Below, in pieces: positions 1 through 8,088 of a stretch of DNA of 36,939 nucleotides (positions within the stretch are counted from its first letter, which is position 1; every line of letters begins with the position of its first letter). This DNA is from Candidatus Kurthia equi (lineage in GTDB: Bacteria > Bacillota > Bacilli > Bacillales_A > Planococcaceae), in the NCBI GenBank assembly GCA_018065935.1, contig JAGHSJ010000194.1, forward strand, positions 1 to 36,939. The letters run 5' to 3'. A model generated the notes under the pieces. The model was given only the letters and a program-made list of their open reading frames with translations. It did no database searches and was not told where the DNA came from. The translations under genes were made by a program, and so were the position numbers.

Positions 1-60
1 TTATTATAATAAGATATCCCTTATAATAAAAGTATCACTTCAGAAAAGAGTTGGCATTAA

Positions 61-1011
61 TTGACGTTTATTAAACAAATACCAATCCCTATAGCTGGAT
101 TAATTTTAGCTATCGTATCTCTTGGCAACTATATCATTCAACAGAACGCTGTTGTAGCAGGTTCTATACTTGTTTGGATTGCCATTTTCATGATGATTTT
201 ATTATTACTTCGCGTTTTTATTGATTTCAAAGCAATTCAACATGATTTTAAAAATCCTATGATTGCTTCCGTATCTCCTACAATTACAATGGCTCTTTTT
301 GGAATAGCCGTTTATTTACACAGCTTTAGTCATTTAGTTATTTTTTCAAACATCCTATGGTATGTTTCTATTTTACTACATCTGGCATTTATTACTTACT
401 TCACATTTAACTTTGTTATTAAACGTGATTTAACAATTCAAAGCCTTTACCCAAGCTGGTTTATTACGTATATAGGTATCGGACTTATCGCGGTTACATC
501 TAGCACATTTAATGTAATTCTAGGTGACGTTTTTTTAATTCTTGCAATGATAAATTACGTGATTTTAATTCCATTAATGCTTTACCGTATTTTTAAAACA
601 AGCTATAACGAAAAACCTGCTTTACCGTTATTAACGATTTTAACGGCACCAACATCACTTTGTTTAGCAGGTTATATAACAGTCGTAGAAAACCCTAATC
701 CTATATTTGTCGCAATTCTACTAGTAATGAGTTCAATACTATATTTAGTCGCGCTTTATTTCTTACCAAATATTTGGCGTCTTCCGTTCTATCCAAGCTT
801 TGCAGCCTTTTCTTTCCCATTAGTAATTACTGTAGTTGCTGCTACTTTAGCTAATCATATTTTACACATTCCCTATTTCAATTTAATCATCGTAATCGAA
901 TTCATCATCGCCGCTAGTGTAACATTTACCGTATTTATGCGTTATTTAATCTTCTTAATCCATTCGACTAAGGAAGAAAAAATACCGTTAACAGAGGTAA
1001 AATCAAATTAA
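61..1011 (+). CDS. TDT/SLAC1-family transporter (TehA-like)
   Basis: A 316-residue, very hydrophobic protein with about ten predicted membrane helices. The opening residues, with IPIPIAGL followed by a small-residue helix, are typical of the tellurite-resistance/dicarboxylate transporter (TDT) family, which includes TehA, Mae1 and the plant anion channel SLAC1. Family members move anions or C4-dicarboxylates across the plasma membrane; the substrate here cannot be read from sequence. The start is a TTG directly after an in-frame TAA, so no longer form exists, and the Shine-Dalgarno sequence is weak. It converges on fumC, with two hairpins in the gap. Being next to fumarase could hint at C4-dicarboxylates, but convergent orientation makes that weak. 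Confidence 0.75.
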   Translation: MTFIKQIPIPIAGLILAIVSLGNYIIQQNAVVAGSILVWIAIFMMILLLLRVFIDFKAIQHDFKNPMIASVSPTITMALFGIAVYLHSFSHLVIFSNILWYVSILLHLAFITYFTFNFVIKRDLTIQSLYPSWFITYIGIGLIAVTSSTFNVILGDVFLILAMINYVILIPLMLYRIFKTSYNEKPALPLLTILTAPTSLCLAGYITVVENPNPIFVAILLVMSSILYLVALYFLPNIWRLPFYPSFAAFSFPLVITVVAATLANHILHIPYFNLIIVIEFIIAASVTFTVFMRYLIFLIHSTKEEKIPLTEVKSN

Positions 1012-1016
1012 CAATT

Positions 1017-1046
1017 GGCATAAGAAAAATAAATCTTTCTTATGCC
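1017..1046 (+). terminator. First hairpin after the TDT gene
   Basis: An 11-bp perfect stem (GGCATAAGAAA, 1017-1027, with its complement 1036-1046) and an 8-base loop begin six bases after the stop codon. No strong T-run follows, so it may protect the mRNA end or act with the next hairpin rather than terminate alone. Confidence 0.45.
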
Positions 1047-1056
1047 TTAACATACA

Positions 1057-1100
1057 AAAATCCCGAATCACACTTTTAGGGTGTGATTCGGGATTTTTTT
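1057..1100. terminator. Bidirectional terminator between TDT gene and fumC
   Basis: A 17-bp perfect inverted repeat (1057-1073 and 1081-1097, core TCCCGAATCACAC) with a 7-base loop, flanked by A-rich and T-rich tracts. It lies between two convergent genes and can serve both strands. Confidence 0.85.
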
Positions 1101-1159
1101 ATGCTTAAATAAATGAGATGTAGAAAGACCTTAATACACTTTATTTTTGCATTTGCTGA

Positions 1160-2542
1160 TTAAAATTTAATCATTTTACTTGGAACAACCCACTCGTTGA
1201 ATTGTTCTTCAGTTAATAAACCTGATTCTAAAGCTGATTCTTTTAATGTTAAGCCTTTTTTATGTGCGTTTTTCGCAATTTTAGCAGCATTTTCATAACC
1301 AATGTATGGATTAAGTGCTGTAACTAACATTAATGAATTGTTTAAGAAGTGTTCTAGTTTATCTTCATTTGCAGTAATACCTACTAAGCAATGTTCGTCA
1401 AAGCTACGGATTACATCAGATAATAATTCAACTGATTGCATGAAGTTGTGTAGAATCACAGGTTTGAATACGTTTAATTCAAAGTTACCTTGTGATGCAG
1501 CAAAGCCGATTGTTACATCATTACCCATTACTTGAACAGCAACCATAGTCACTGCTTCACATTGTGTTGGGTTTACTTTACCTGGCATGATTGAAGAACC
1601 TGGTTCATTTTCTGGAATTGAAATTTCGCCGAAACCAGAACGTGGGCCTGAAGCTAACCAACGCACGTCATTTGCAATCTTCATAAGGTCAGCAGCTAAT
1701 GCTTTCATTGCACCATGAGTTGTTGCAATTTGATCATGTGAAGTTAATGCATGGAATTTGTTTGGTGATGGAATGAAGTCTAAGCCTGCTTCTTTCGAAA
1801 TTTCAGCTACAACTTTTTCATCAAAGCCATCTGGTGTATTAAGACCCGTACCAACTGCAGTACCACCAATAGCAAGTTCGCGCATATTTAATGCTGCTTC
1901 TTTAATCATTTTTTCAGAAGCTTCAATCATGTATAACCAACCGCTAATTTCTTGTCCAAGAGTTAGTGGAGTCGCATCTTGTAAATGTGTACGACCAATT
2001 TTGATTAATTGCATGAATTCTTCTGATTTAGCTTTTAATGTTTTTTTGATTTGTTCAAGAGCAGGTAGAAGATTACGTTCTACAGCAATTGAAGTAGCGA
2101 TATGCATAGCTGTTGGGAATGAATCATTTGAAGATTGAGATTTGTTAACATCATCATTTGGGTGAAGACGTTCTTCAGAACCTTTTGCTTCTAAATATTC
2201 ATTACCAAGGTGAGCGATAACTTCGTTCACATTCATATTAGTTTGTGTACCTGAACCTGTTTGGTAAATTACTAGAGGGAATTGATCGTCCCATTTACCT
2301 TCTACGATTTGGTCAGCTGCGTGAGAAATTGCTTCTGCTTTAATTGCAGATAATGTACCTAAGTCTACACATACTTTAGCTACTGATTTTTTTAAAATTG
2401 CATATGCATGAATGAAGTCGATTGGCATGTGGTCAGAACCAATGCGGAAGTTCTGTGTACTTCTTTGTGTTTGAGCTCCCCATTTACTTGTTGCTGGTAC
2501 TTTGATTTCACCCATAGAATCATGTTCAATACGGTATTCCAA
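1160..2542 (-). CDS. fumC: Class II fumarate hydratase
   Basis: Fumarase C interconverts fumarate and L-malate in the TCA cycle as a cytosolic homotetramer without an iron-sulfur cluster. The superfamily signature [11 protein letters not shown] lies at about residues 315-325, the substrate-binding THLQD at about 185-189, and GSGTQTNMN near 97-105, all as in CitG of Bacillus subtilis. Start choice: an open frame reaches an ATG at 2557, but that ATG has no ribosome site; a TTG at 2542 gives the family's usual N-terminus (MEYRIEHD) and has GGAG nine bases upstream. Single-gene unit, converging on the TDT gene. The long AT-rich region upstream probably holds its promoter. Confidence 0.95.
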   Translation of the reverse strand: MEYRIEHDSMGEIKVPATSKWGAQTQRSTQNFRIGSDHMPIDFIHAYAILKKSVAKVCVDLGTLSAIKAEAISHAADQIVEGKWDDQFPLVIYQTGSGTQTNMNVNEVIAHLGNEYLEAKGSEERLHPNDDVNKSQSSNDSFPTAMHIATSIAVERNLLPALEQIKKTLKAKSEEFMQLIKIGRTHLQDATPLTLGQEISGWLYMIEASEKMIKEAALNMRELAIGGTAVGTGLNTPDGFDEKVVAEISKEAGLDFIPSPNKFHALTSHDQIATTHGAMKALAADLMKIANDVRWLASGPRSGFGEISIPENEPGSSIMPGKVNPTQCEAVTMVAVQVMGNDVTIGFAASQGNFELNVFKPVILHNFMQSVELLSDVIRSFDEHCLVGITANEDKLEHFLNNSLMLVTALNPYIGYENAAKIAKNAHKKGLTLKESALESGLLTEEQFNEWVVPSKMIKF

Positions 2543-2557
2543 AATTTCCATCTCCAT

Positions 2558-2992
2558 TTCATTATTTATATAATCTATCTAGTATTTTATCTCTTACCCC
2601 TTATATGATACCGTTTTCTAAAGAACTTGTCTTTCATTGTGGTTTAAGTCAGACTAAAAACATCGTGAATTAGATTTTTTATTCATTCTAGACAGTTTTA
2701 TGTGATTTTACCGTACATTCCTTGTCTAAATTATGGCCAAATTCTATTCTCATTTATCACATTTTACGATAACTTTTTTAACTACTTTTTATTTAAGATA
2801 AAGCATTTCTTACATATTAGAATAGATTTTATAAAGCGTAATTGAGAATGTCTGTTTTTCAAATATTACAGCATTGTAAAGATTGTAAACGTTCAAGTTA
2901 ATTTTTGTTTGGTATTTAAATTCTATTTGTTATCATTATAGTTGCGTTTAAAATATACATGTTTGATCTATATAAAACATAGGAGGATTCAC
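2558..2992. other. AT-rich intergenic region between fumC and the pit operon
   Basis: No credible gene. It separates two divergent units, so it must contain both promoters. A tandem 9-bp direct repeat (ATTGTAAAG, ATTGTAAAC) lies at 2873-2890, about 100 bases before the DUF47 start, and could be a regulator site. It does not match the 11-bp-spaced PhoP box. I see no riboswitch. Confidence 0.5.
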
Positions 2993-3613
2993 ATGTTTAG
3001 CTCAAAAAAAGAAGACCCATTCTTCGCATACCTCTACCGAATTGCAGAGAATATTAATAAAGCGTCTCATTATGCCGAGGATTTCAGAATCACGAGCATC
3101 GCTGACCTAAAAGAGCTTAGCGTAACTTTAAAGAAATACGAAACCGATGGAGATCAGTTAATTCACGAATTAATTCAAATGTTAAACAAATCATTTATGA
3201 CACCAATTGAAAGAGAAGATATTCTTGAATTGGCTGTACGTATGGATGACATTATTGACGGTATTGAAGGCTGTATTGCTCACTTTGAAATGTTCTCACT
3301 TACAGAAGTGGATGACTACATGCGCGACTTCATTAAATTCATCACATTAAGCACGGATGAAATCGTTAAAGCAATGGAACATTTATTAAATCGTAAACTG
3401 TTAAATATGCGTGACCACGCCATTTTAATTAAAGATTATGAGCGTAAATGCGACGATGTACTTCGCACATCGATGAAACAATTATTCTTACATGAAAAAG
3501 ATCCTATTCGTATCATCCAATTTAAAGACATCTATGAACAACTTGAAGAAGTTGCTGATTACTGTCAAAGTGTCGCTAATACAATGGATACAATTATCAT
3601 GCGAAACGCATAG
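2993..3613 (+). CDS. DUF47/PhoU-like phosphate transport accessory protein
   Basis: A 206-residue, helical, acidic protein of the DUF47 (PhoU_div) family, the standard partner of Pit-type phosphate permeases. It begins MFSSKKEDPFF and carries the repeated E/D-rich helices and the MDDIIDGIEG motif of the family, which bind metals in characterised PhoU relatives. Start chosen at the ATG at 2993, seven bases after a perfect AGGAGG; the frame is open 17 codons further upstream but without support. It lies 16 bases before pit and is surely co-transcribed. Inferred role: control of the permease. It lacks the histidine-kinase partners of classical PhoU. Confidence 0.92.
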   Translation: MFSSKKEDPFFAYLYRIAENINKASHYAEDFRITSIADLKELSVTLKKYETDGDQLIHELIQMLNKSFMTPIEREDILELAVRMDDIIDGIEGCIAHFEMFSLTEVDDYMRDFIKFITLSTDEIVKAMEHLLNRKLLNMRDHAILIKDYERKCDDVLRTSMKQLFLHEKDPIRIIQFKDIYEQLEEVADYCQSVANTMDTIIMRNA

Positions 3614-3629
3614 GAGCTGTAAATAAGAG

Positions 3630-4631
3630 ATGGATACTGTATTATTTTTAACTATATTAGTTGTTATTGTTGCACTATCATTTGATTTTATTAATGGCTT
3701 TCATGATACAGCAAATGCCATTGCGACTGCTGTTTCCACTAGAGCTTTATCGCCTAGAGTAGCAATTTTAATGGCTGCTTCGATGAACTTTATAGGGGCA
3801 ATTACCTTTACAGGGGTTGCAACTGCTATTGCAAAAGACATCGTAGATCCATTTGCATTACAACATGGGGTTGTCATTATTTTAGCAGCATTATTATCAG
3901 CTATCATTTGGAACCTAGCTACCTGGTATTTTGGTATACCATCTAGTTCATCACATGCACTTATCGGTTCTTTAGTTGGAGCTGCTGTTGTTGCTGGTGG
4001 ATTTGGCGTAATTAACTTAGATGGTTTTACAAAAATCATCAAAGCGCTATTATTCTCACCATTCATCGCAATCATTGGTGGGTTCCTTATGATGTCGCTA
4101 TTTAAAATCTTATTTAAAAACATGAACCTATACCGTTCTAACAAAGGGTTCCGTCGTGTTCAAATCTTTACAGCTGCGCTACAATCATTTACACACGGTA
4201 CAAATGACGCTCAGAAATCAATGGGTATTATTGCTATGGCCTTAATGGCTGGTGGTTATCTTACTGCTGATGATGGCGTTCCAATGTGGGTACGTATTGC
4301 AGCTGCTACAGCTATGGGACTTGGTACTTCTATTGGTGGTTATAAAATCATCAAAACCGTTGGTGGTAAAATCATGAAAATCCGTCCAGTTAATGGGGTT
4401 GCTGCTGATGTTGCATCCGCAGTAATTATCTTCGGTGCTACACACTTCCACTTACCTGTATCAACTACCCATGTTATTTCTTCTTCAATCATGGGTGTTG
4501 GTGCTGCTCAAAATGCAAAAGGCGTAAATTGGGGTGTAGCAAGAAACATCGTCATCACATGGGTAATTACTTTACCTATTTCTGCTGTTGTCGGTGCATT
4601 AATCTTCTTATTCTTTAATCTATTTTTATAA
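3630..4631 (+). CDS. pit: Pit-family low-affinity inorganic phosphate transporter
   Basis: A 333-residue integral membrane protein of the PiT/PHO4 family, which imports phosphate (usually as a metal-phosphate complex) using a cation gradient. Both family signatures are present: the N-terminal FDFINGFHDTANA and the internal copy around SFTHGTNDAQKSMG, reflecting the duplicated architecture. The paired GSLVGAA and STTHVISSSIMGVG segments are also typical. Second gene of the DUF47-pit operon, followed by a strong terminator. Well supported; the symbol is by family rather than by proven orthology. Confidence 0.93.
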   Translation: MDTVLFLTILVVIVALSFDFINGFHDTANAIATAVSTRALSPRVAILMAASMNFIGAITFTGVATAIAKDIVDPFALQHGVVIILAALLSAIIWNLATWYFGIPSSSSHALIGSLVGAAVVAGGFGVINLDGFTKIIKALLFSPFIAIIGGFLMMSLFKILFKNMNLYRSNKGFRRVQIFTAALQSFTHGTNDAQKSMGIIAMALMAGGYLTADDGVPMWVRIAAATAMGLGTSIGGYKIIKTVGGKIMKIRPVNGVAADVASAVIIFGATHFHLPVSTTHVISSSIMGVGAAQNAKGVNWGVARNIVITWVITLPISAVVGALIFLFFNLFL

Positions 4632-4669
4632 AACGCAAAAAACGGACATTCATATGAATTGTCTGAAAT

Positions 4670-4715
4670 AAAAAAAGAAATTGTGCCAATGTACCACGAC
4701 GCAATTTCTTTTTTT
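4670..4715 (+). terminator. Terminator of the DUF47-pit operon
   Basis: A long stem (AAAAAAGAAATTG, 4671-4683, pairing with 4702-4714) around an 18-base loop, followed by a T-rich tract. It lies 40 bases after the pit stop codon. Confidence 0.8.
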
Positions 4716-4941
4716 GTTATGAATTTTAGAGAAAGCGAAAAATATCATACATTTTCTTTTAGCTTACTTTATTTTAAGAAGCCTACAATCATGCCTACTA
4801 TTCACTTCCATTACACCTTTAAACCTCTTCTATAGTGATTTAAATCCATTCAAACCTTTCATTTACATAAATACACCTTGTAACACCAAATCGCTCTTAA
4901 ACCTCTTGTACGTTCTAAAAATACCCATGTAGATTTTTATC
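4716..4941. other. Gene-free spacer between pit terminator and adhesin
   Basis: AT-rich sequence with no supported gene. It holds a loosely repeated TTAAACCTCTT motif (near 4818 and 4898) and a weak AT-only hairpin at about 4917-4939 that may end the adhesin transcript. Confidence 0.4.
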
Positions 4942-6632
4942 TTATAATCTACGACGCATTACAAGCAATGTTGCGCCTATGAAACTAAGCACCCCCCCAC
5001 AAACCCAGTAACAAGAATATTTTTTGTTCCCGTTTGAGGTAAAAAAATAACAGAAAGATTTTCTTGGCTTAAAGATGCCTTATTCTGTCCACTAGAATTT
5101 GGATTTTTACTCCCTGATGTTCCTGGGTTCAATGGGTCTGATGGGTTTGATGGATTCGTTCCAGTTTCACTACCTTCATTTCCACCTTCTCCCGGTTCCA
5201 CTTCCTCACCAGGATTTGTCTCATCCTCAATTAAGCGATATACATACGTAACGACAATATCATCTTCACCAAACGTCCCGGATGCATTTGAAGGAATTGC
5301 TACTAGCTCATACCCGTCAAATGCTTTTTCATCGGTATCATAATTCTCATCATATACACCTTTCGATGTAATTGGTTTGTGCAACTCTTTTCCATTTTCA
5401 TCTACATACTTCACCGTTAAATTCGGTTCAATAATTTTATAAAAATATTCCACTGTTATGTCATCTTTTGTATATTCACCTGTTGCATTCTTAGGTTTTT
5501 CAACTAATTTATACCCAGGAATGTCCATTGGCTTTGTTGTATACTTTGTTCCTACTTTTCCTCTTGATGGTTTATAAGCATATTCGGTTTCATTTCCATC
5601 TGCATCAATAATGGTATGAATTTCTGTTAAATCACCAAATACAATTGCGAATGTACCCGTATTTACTTTCTCTTGAACAGGGTTGCCAAATCGTGAATAA
5701 CCTGTAGTTGTTAAAGTAACTATATAGTCCCCTTCCTCTGTCAGTTGATCAATTACACTTTGAGGTACAGAACTATCTGTTCCTGAAGTGATAAAATCCC
5801 CTTCTTTCGTACGGATTTCCCATGTCATTTCCTGACCATCTGAATTACCTTCATTAGCAAAGGTAATCTCTGTTGGATTTTCAGTAGCATTTATGGTTAC
5901 TTTAGCTGTATTTCGTTGTTTATTGACAATAATCTGTCCAGAGTCAATTTGTAACTCGTCTTCATATGCTTGTAAAATTATACGGTAATTTATAGCTGGC
6001 GTTGTGGCATCATATTTATACGAACTGTCCGCTGCAAATAATAAAGACACTTCTTCCTTAAATTCAATATTAGTTAAAGGTATCCCATAATTTGCTACAT
6101 TATATCTAAGAAAATCATTAAATTGATCATGCGAATCCACTACAAATTTAAAATTAAAATCCTCATCCGTTGTTAGATCAATTAAAATGGCGCTAGCTAT
6201 TTTTTTCTCCTGGTGGATACTCTTTACCATTGCCCACTAATCCCGGAAAACGAATATCAAAATCTTGCGTTCGATCAGGTTCACCATCATCTACCTTTGT
6301 TTGTATTTTTTTATTTTTTCTTCAACATTCTTTTCTTCTTTTATGCTTTGTTGAGACCCATCTTTAGCTTCATTCGTTTCCTTCGCTTGAGTTTTAGGCT
6401 TGTACTTTTCTAACTCTTTCGCTTTCGCTAACTCTTCTGCTTTCGCTAACTCTTCTGCTTTTGCTAACTCTTCTGCTTTCGCTAACTCTTCCGAATCTAT
6501 TTCATTCGTATTTTTTGCTTGAACCCCAGATGTATGTAATTCTTCTGCTGTTACTGTATTTGTCATAGCTGGCGATATTACTAATAATACGATAGCTAAC
6601 CCAACTACTCTTTTCTTTATTTTCTTAGTCAT
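4942..6632 (-). pseudogene. MucBP/LPXTG cell-wall adhesin broken by three homopolymer frameshifts
   Basis: In three reading frames this is one surface protein. Start ATG 6632, with AAAGGAGG upstream and a signal peptide ending near VTA. Then come four EELAKA repeats, a charged linker, an unassigned beta-rich region, two MucBP-type domains (around AYKPSRGKVGTKYTTKP and the repeat beginning NLTVKYVDENGK), a Pro/Gly/Ser wall-spanning linker, and LPQTG. Frame breaks: a run of seven at 6306-6312 needs one more base; a run of seven at 6200-6206 needs one fewer; a run of seven G (4992-4998, C on this strand) needs one more. With the last repaired, LPQTG is followed by a hydrophobic helix and an RRRL tail ending at 4942, a complete sortase signal. 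As given, translation stops at the first break after about 113 residues. MucBP proteins bind mucins or other glycans. Alternatives are real decay, phase variation or sequencing error. Confidence 0.85.
6427..6498 (-). repeat. 18-bp tandem repeat encoding EELAKA
   Basis: Four consecutive 18-bp units (GCTAACTCTTCTGCTTTC on the plus strand) at 6427, 6445, 6463 and 6481, the last one diverged. Being a multiple of three, copy-number change would keep the frame. The encoded hexapeptides form a charged alpha-helical stalk after the signal peptide. Confidence 0.9.
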
Positions 6633-6696
6633 AAATTCCCTCCTTTTTATATCCAAAAAAAGCACCTAATTACATTAATACCCATATGAAGAATAG

Positions 6697-6730
6697 AAAA
6701 ACTGATTCTAATTAATTAGAATCAGTTTTT
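6697..6730 (-). terminator. Perfect palindromic terminator after mhqD
   Basis: A 34-bp perfect palindrome (17-base arms, core ATTCTAATT/AATTAGAAT) with A/T runs at both ends, just after the hydrolase stop codon and before the adhesin start. Confidence 0.8.
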
Positions 6731-6739
6731 TTATTCTAG

Positions 6740-7348
6740 TTATTTTAAATTTGCTTCATACCATTCTTTAGCTGATTGCACTTCTTCAGCTGTCAGTTGA
6801 TGACCACGATTATGCCAAAAGATTTCCGTTAATGCACCAGCTTGTATTAAATACGCATTCAAATCAACCGTTTGTTCGAGTGGCACCATTTGATCGTTTT
6901 GTCCAGCGCCCATCCAAACCTTTAAGCCCGATAAATCAGGTACTACCACATCTGTACGTGGAATCATTGGATGATGTAAAATAGCACCTTTTACAACATT
7001 TCCTACTTCAAAAAATAAGTTGGCTGCAATATTAGCGCCGTTTGAATAACCAATAACAATTACATTATCACGGTCAAACCCGTGCTCCACTGCGGCTTCA
7101 TCAATAAATGCGGCCAATTCTTTTGTACGAAATGTTAAATTATCTAAATCAAAAACACCCATTCCTAAGCGTTTAAAGAATCGAGGCATACCATTTTCAA
7201 GTTCGCTACCTCTTACACCTAGTAAAGATGCTTCTGCATCATATTCTCTTCCTAATCCTAATAAATCTTTTTCATTTCCACCTGTGCCATGTAATAACAA
7301 GAATGTTGGTGCCTGCTCATTTGTACCTTTAATAAAAACATGTTCCAT
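6740..7348 (-). CDS. mhqD: Alpha/beta-hydrolase, MhqD-type carboxylesterase
   Basis: A 202-residue alpha/beta hydrolase of the phospholipase/carboxylesterase group. The oxyanion motif LLLHGTGGNE is at residues 17-26, nucleophile Ser102 in GYSNG, acid Asp152 in GQND and catalytic His183 in RGHQL, so the triad is complete. The length and the RGSELENGMPRFF segment fit YodD/MhqD of Bacillus subtilis, a member of the MhqR regulon induced by hydroquinones and catechol. The assignment is strengthened by an MhqR-like palindrome 22 bases before the ATG. GAGGAGG precedes the start. Monocistronic: terminators on both sides. True substrate unknown. Confidence 0.8.
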   Translation of the reverse strand: MEHVFIKGTNEQAPTFLLLHGTGGNEKDLLGLGREYDAEASLLGVRGSELENGMPRFFKRLGMGVFDLDNLTFRTKELAAFIDEAAVEHGFDRDNVIVIGYSNGANIAANLFFEVGNVVKGAILHHPMIPRTDVVVPDLSGLKVWMGAGQNDQMVPLEQTVDLNAYLIQAGALTEIFWHNRGHQLTAEEVQSAKEWYEANLK

Positions 7349-7369
7349 TAAAATACCTCCTCGGGATTT

Positions 7370-7387
7370 TATCTCGAATTCAAGATA
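7370..7387 (-). promoter_or_regulatory. MhqR-like operator in front of mhqD
   Basis: TATCTCGAATTCAAGATA is an inverted repeat, perfect except for one pair. From memory it closely matches the MhqR operator of Bacillus subtilis (tATCTcgaAtTCgAGATa). Its position 22-39 bases before the start codon suits repression by a MarR-type protein sensing quinones. The regulator gene is not in the window. Confidence 0.75.
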
Positions 7388-7401
7388 ATTATAATAAAAA
7401 A

Positions 7402-7427
7402 AGACTAGTTCGTCAAAGAACTAGTCT
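7402..7427 (-). terminator. Terminator of the 154-aa gene/small ORF unit
   Basis: A 10-bp perfect stem (AGACTAGTTC, 7402-7411, and its complement 7418-7427), with the run AAAAAAA on the plus strand giving a T-tail on the transcript. The stop codon of the small ORF lies inside the stem. Confidence 0.85.
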
Positions 7428-7519
7428 AGGGCATAAAATAATTGGAGTGCAATATAAATACAGATGACGGTCATGATAGTAATTCCCACAATTGCGATTG
7501 CTACTTTTTTTCCAGACAC
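7421..7519 (-). CDS. Cryptic small membrane protein (~32 aa)
   Basis: A short frame starting at GTG 7519 encodes about 32 residues: SGKK, then one hydrophobic helix (VAIAIVGITIMTVICIYIAL), ending FYALD. A GAAGG ribosome site lies nine bases before the GTG; an in-frame ATG at 7528 is too close to it. It follows the 154-residue gene after 23 bases, on the same strand and before the shared terminator, so it would be translated from the same mRNA. Basic N-terminus plus a single helix suggests a membrane-anchored small protein. No family recognised; too short for coding statistics, so confidence is moderate. Confidence 0.55.
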   Translation of the reverse strand: MSGKKVAIAIVGITIMTVICIYIALQLFYALD

Positions 7520-7542
7520 TTGTACCATCCTTCACAGCAAAA

Positions 7543-8007
7543 TTATTTTGATTTTTTAAAGCCTTCTTCTTTTAAATATTGTTCTGCATCTTCACGTGTA
7601 CCAAAGCTTTCTTCTAAGTTGAATGCATGGTAAACATTCCAATACGGATCTTCTTGCACTAATAGTAATTGATCATCGCTCGCGTTCTTCCAGCTTTCTT
7701 CAATCACTACTTCAGCTTTTGGTTCATCTACTTCAGTTAAGTAGACAATTGAATCTTCAATAACTTCGACTAATTGTTGCTCTGTGAAGTCACGAATATT
7801 CACTAATCCTTTGTCATCTGCTTTATACGCTAATAAATCCCCCACGTACACAAAGCCATTACCGTTTGGATGTAATTTTTCGACAACAATTTTCTTTTCA
7901 TAATTACTACCTTCAAAGTGGTAGTTTAAACGATTCATTGAAATCGGCTTTTCAGTTAGTTCTGAAAAACGACCAATGATTTCTTTCTTCTGTTCAAATG
8001 TTAGCAT
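7543..8007 (-). CDS. Conserved hypothetical protein (154 aa)
   Basis: Soluble acidic protein with no signal peptide or membrane helix. It has an N-terminal helical part (FEQKKEIIGRFSELTEK), a central beta-rich part containing FVYVGDLLAYKADDKG, and a C-terminal segment with DPYWNVYHAF and a helix ending EEGFKKSK. AAAGGAG precedes the ATG. I do not recognise a function; it looks like a lineage-conserved Bacillales hypothetical. It shares a transcript with the small membrane protein downstream. Confidence 0.75.
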   Translation of the reverse strand: MLTFEQKKEIIGRFSELTEKPISMNRLNYHFEGSNYEKKIVVEKLHPNGNGFVYVGDLLAYKADDKGLVNIRDFTEQQLVEVIEDSIVYLTEVDEPKAEVVIEESWKNASDDQLLLVQEDPYWNVYHAFNLEESFGTREDAEQYLKEEGFKKSK

Positions 8008-8088
8008 AATAGGCTCCTTTTAAATCGGTTCTTATTAGTATAACATCTACCGATATATTCGATACGAAATAAAGCAAATTTTTATTCA

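Noticed and set aside
2866..2895. PhoP box before the pit operon
   Set aside because: The TTTACA-like units recur every 9 bp, not every 11 bp as PhoP needs.
7442..7633. Plus-strand 63-codon frame overlapping the 154-aa gene
   Set aside because: Shadow of the minus-strand genes, with no ribosome site.
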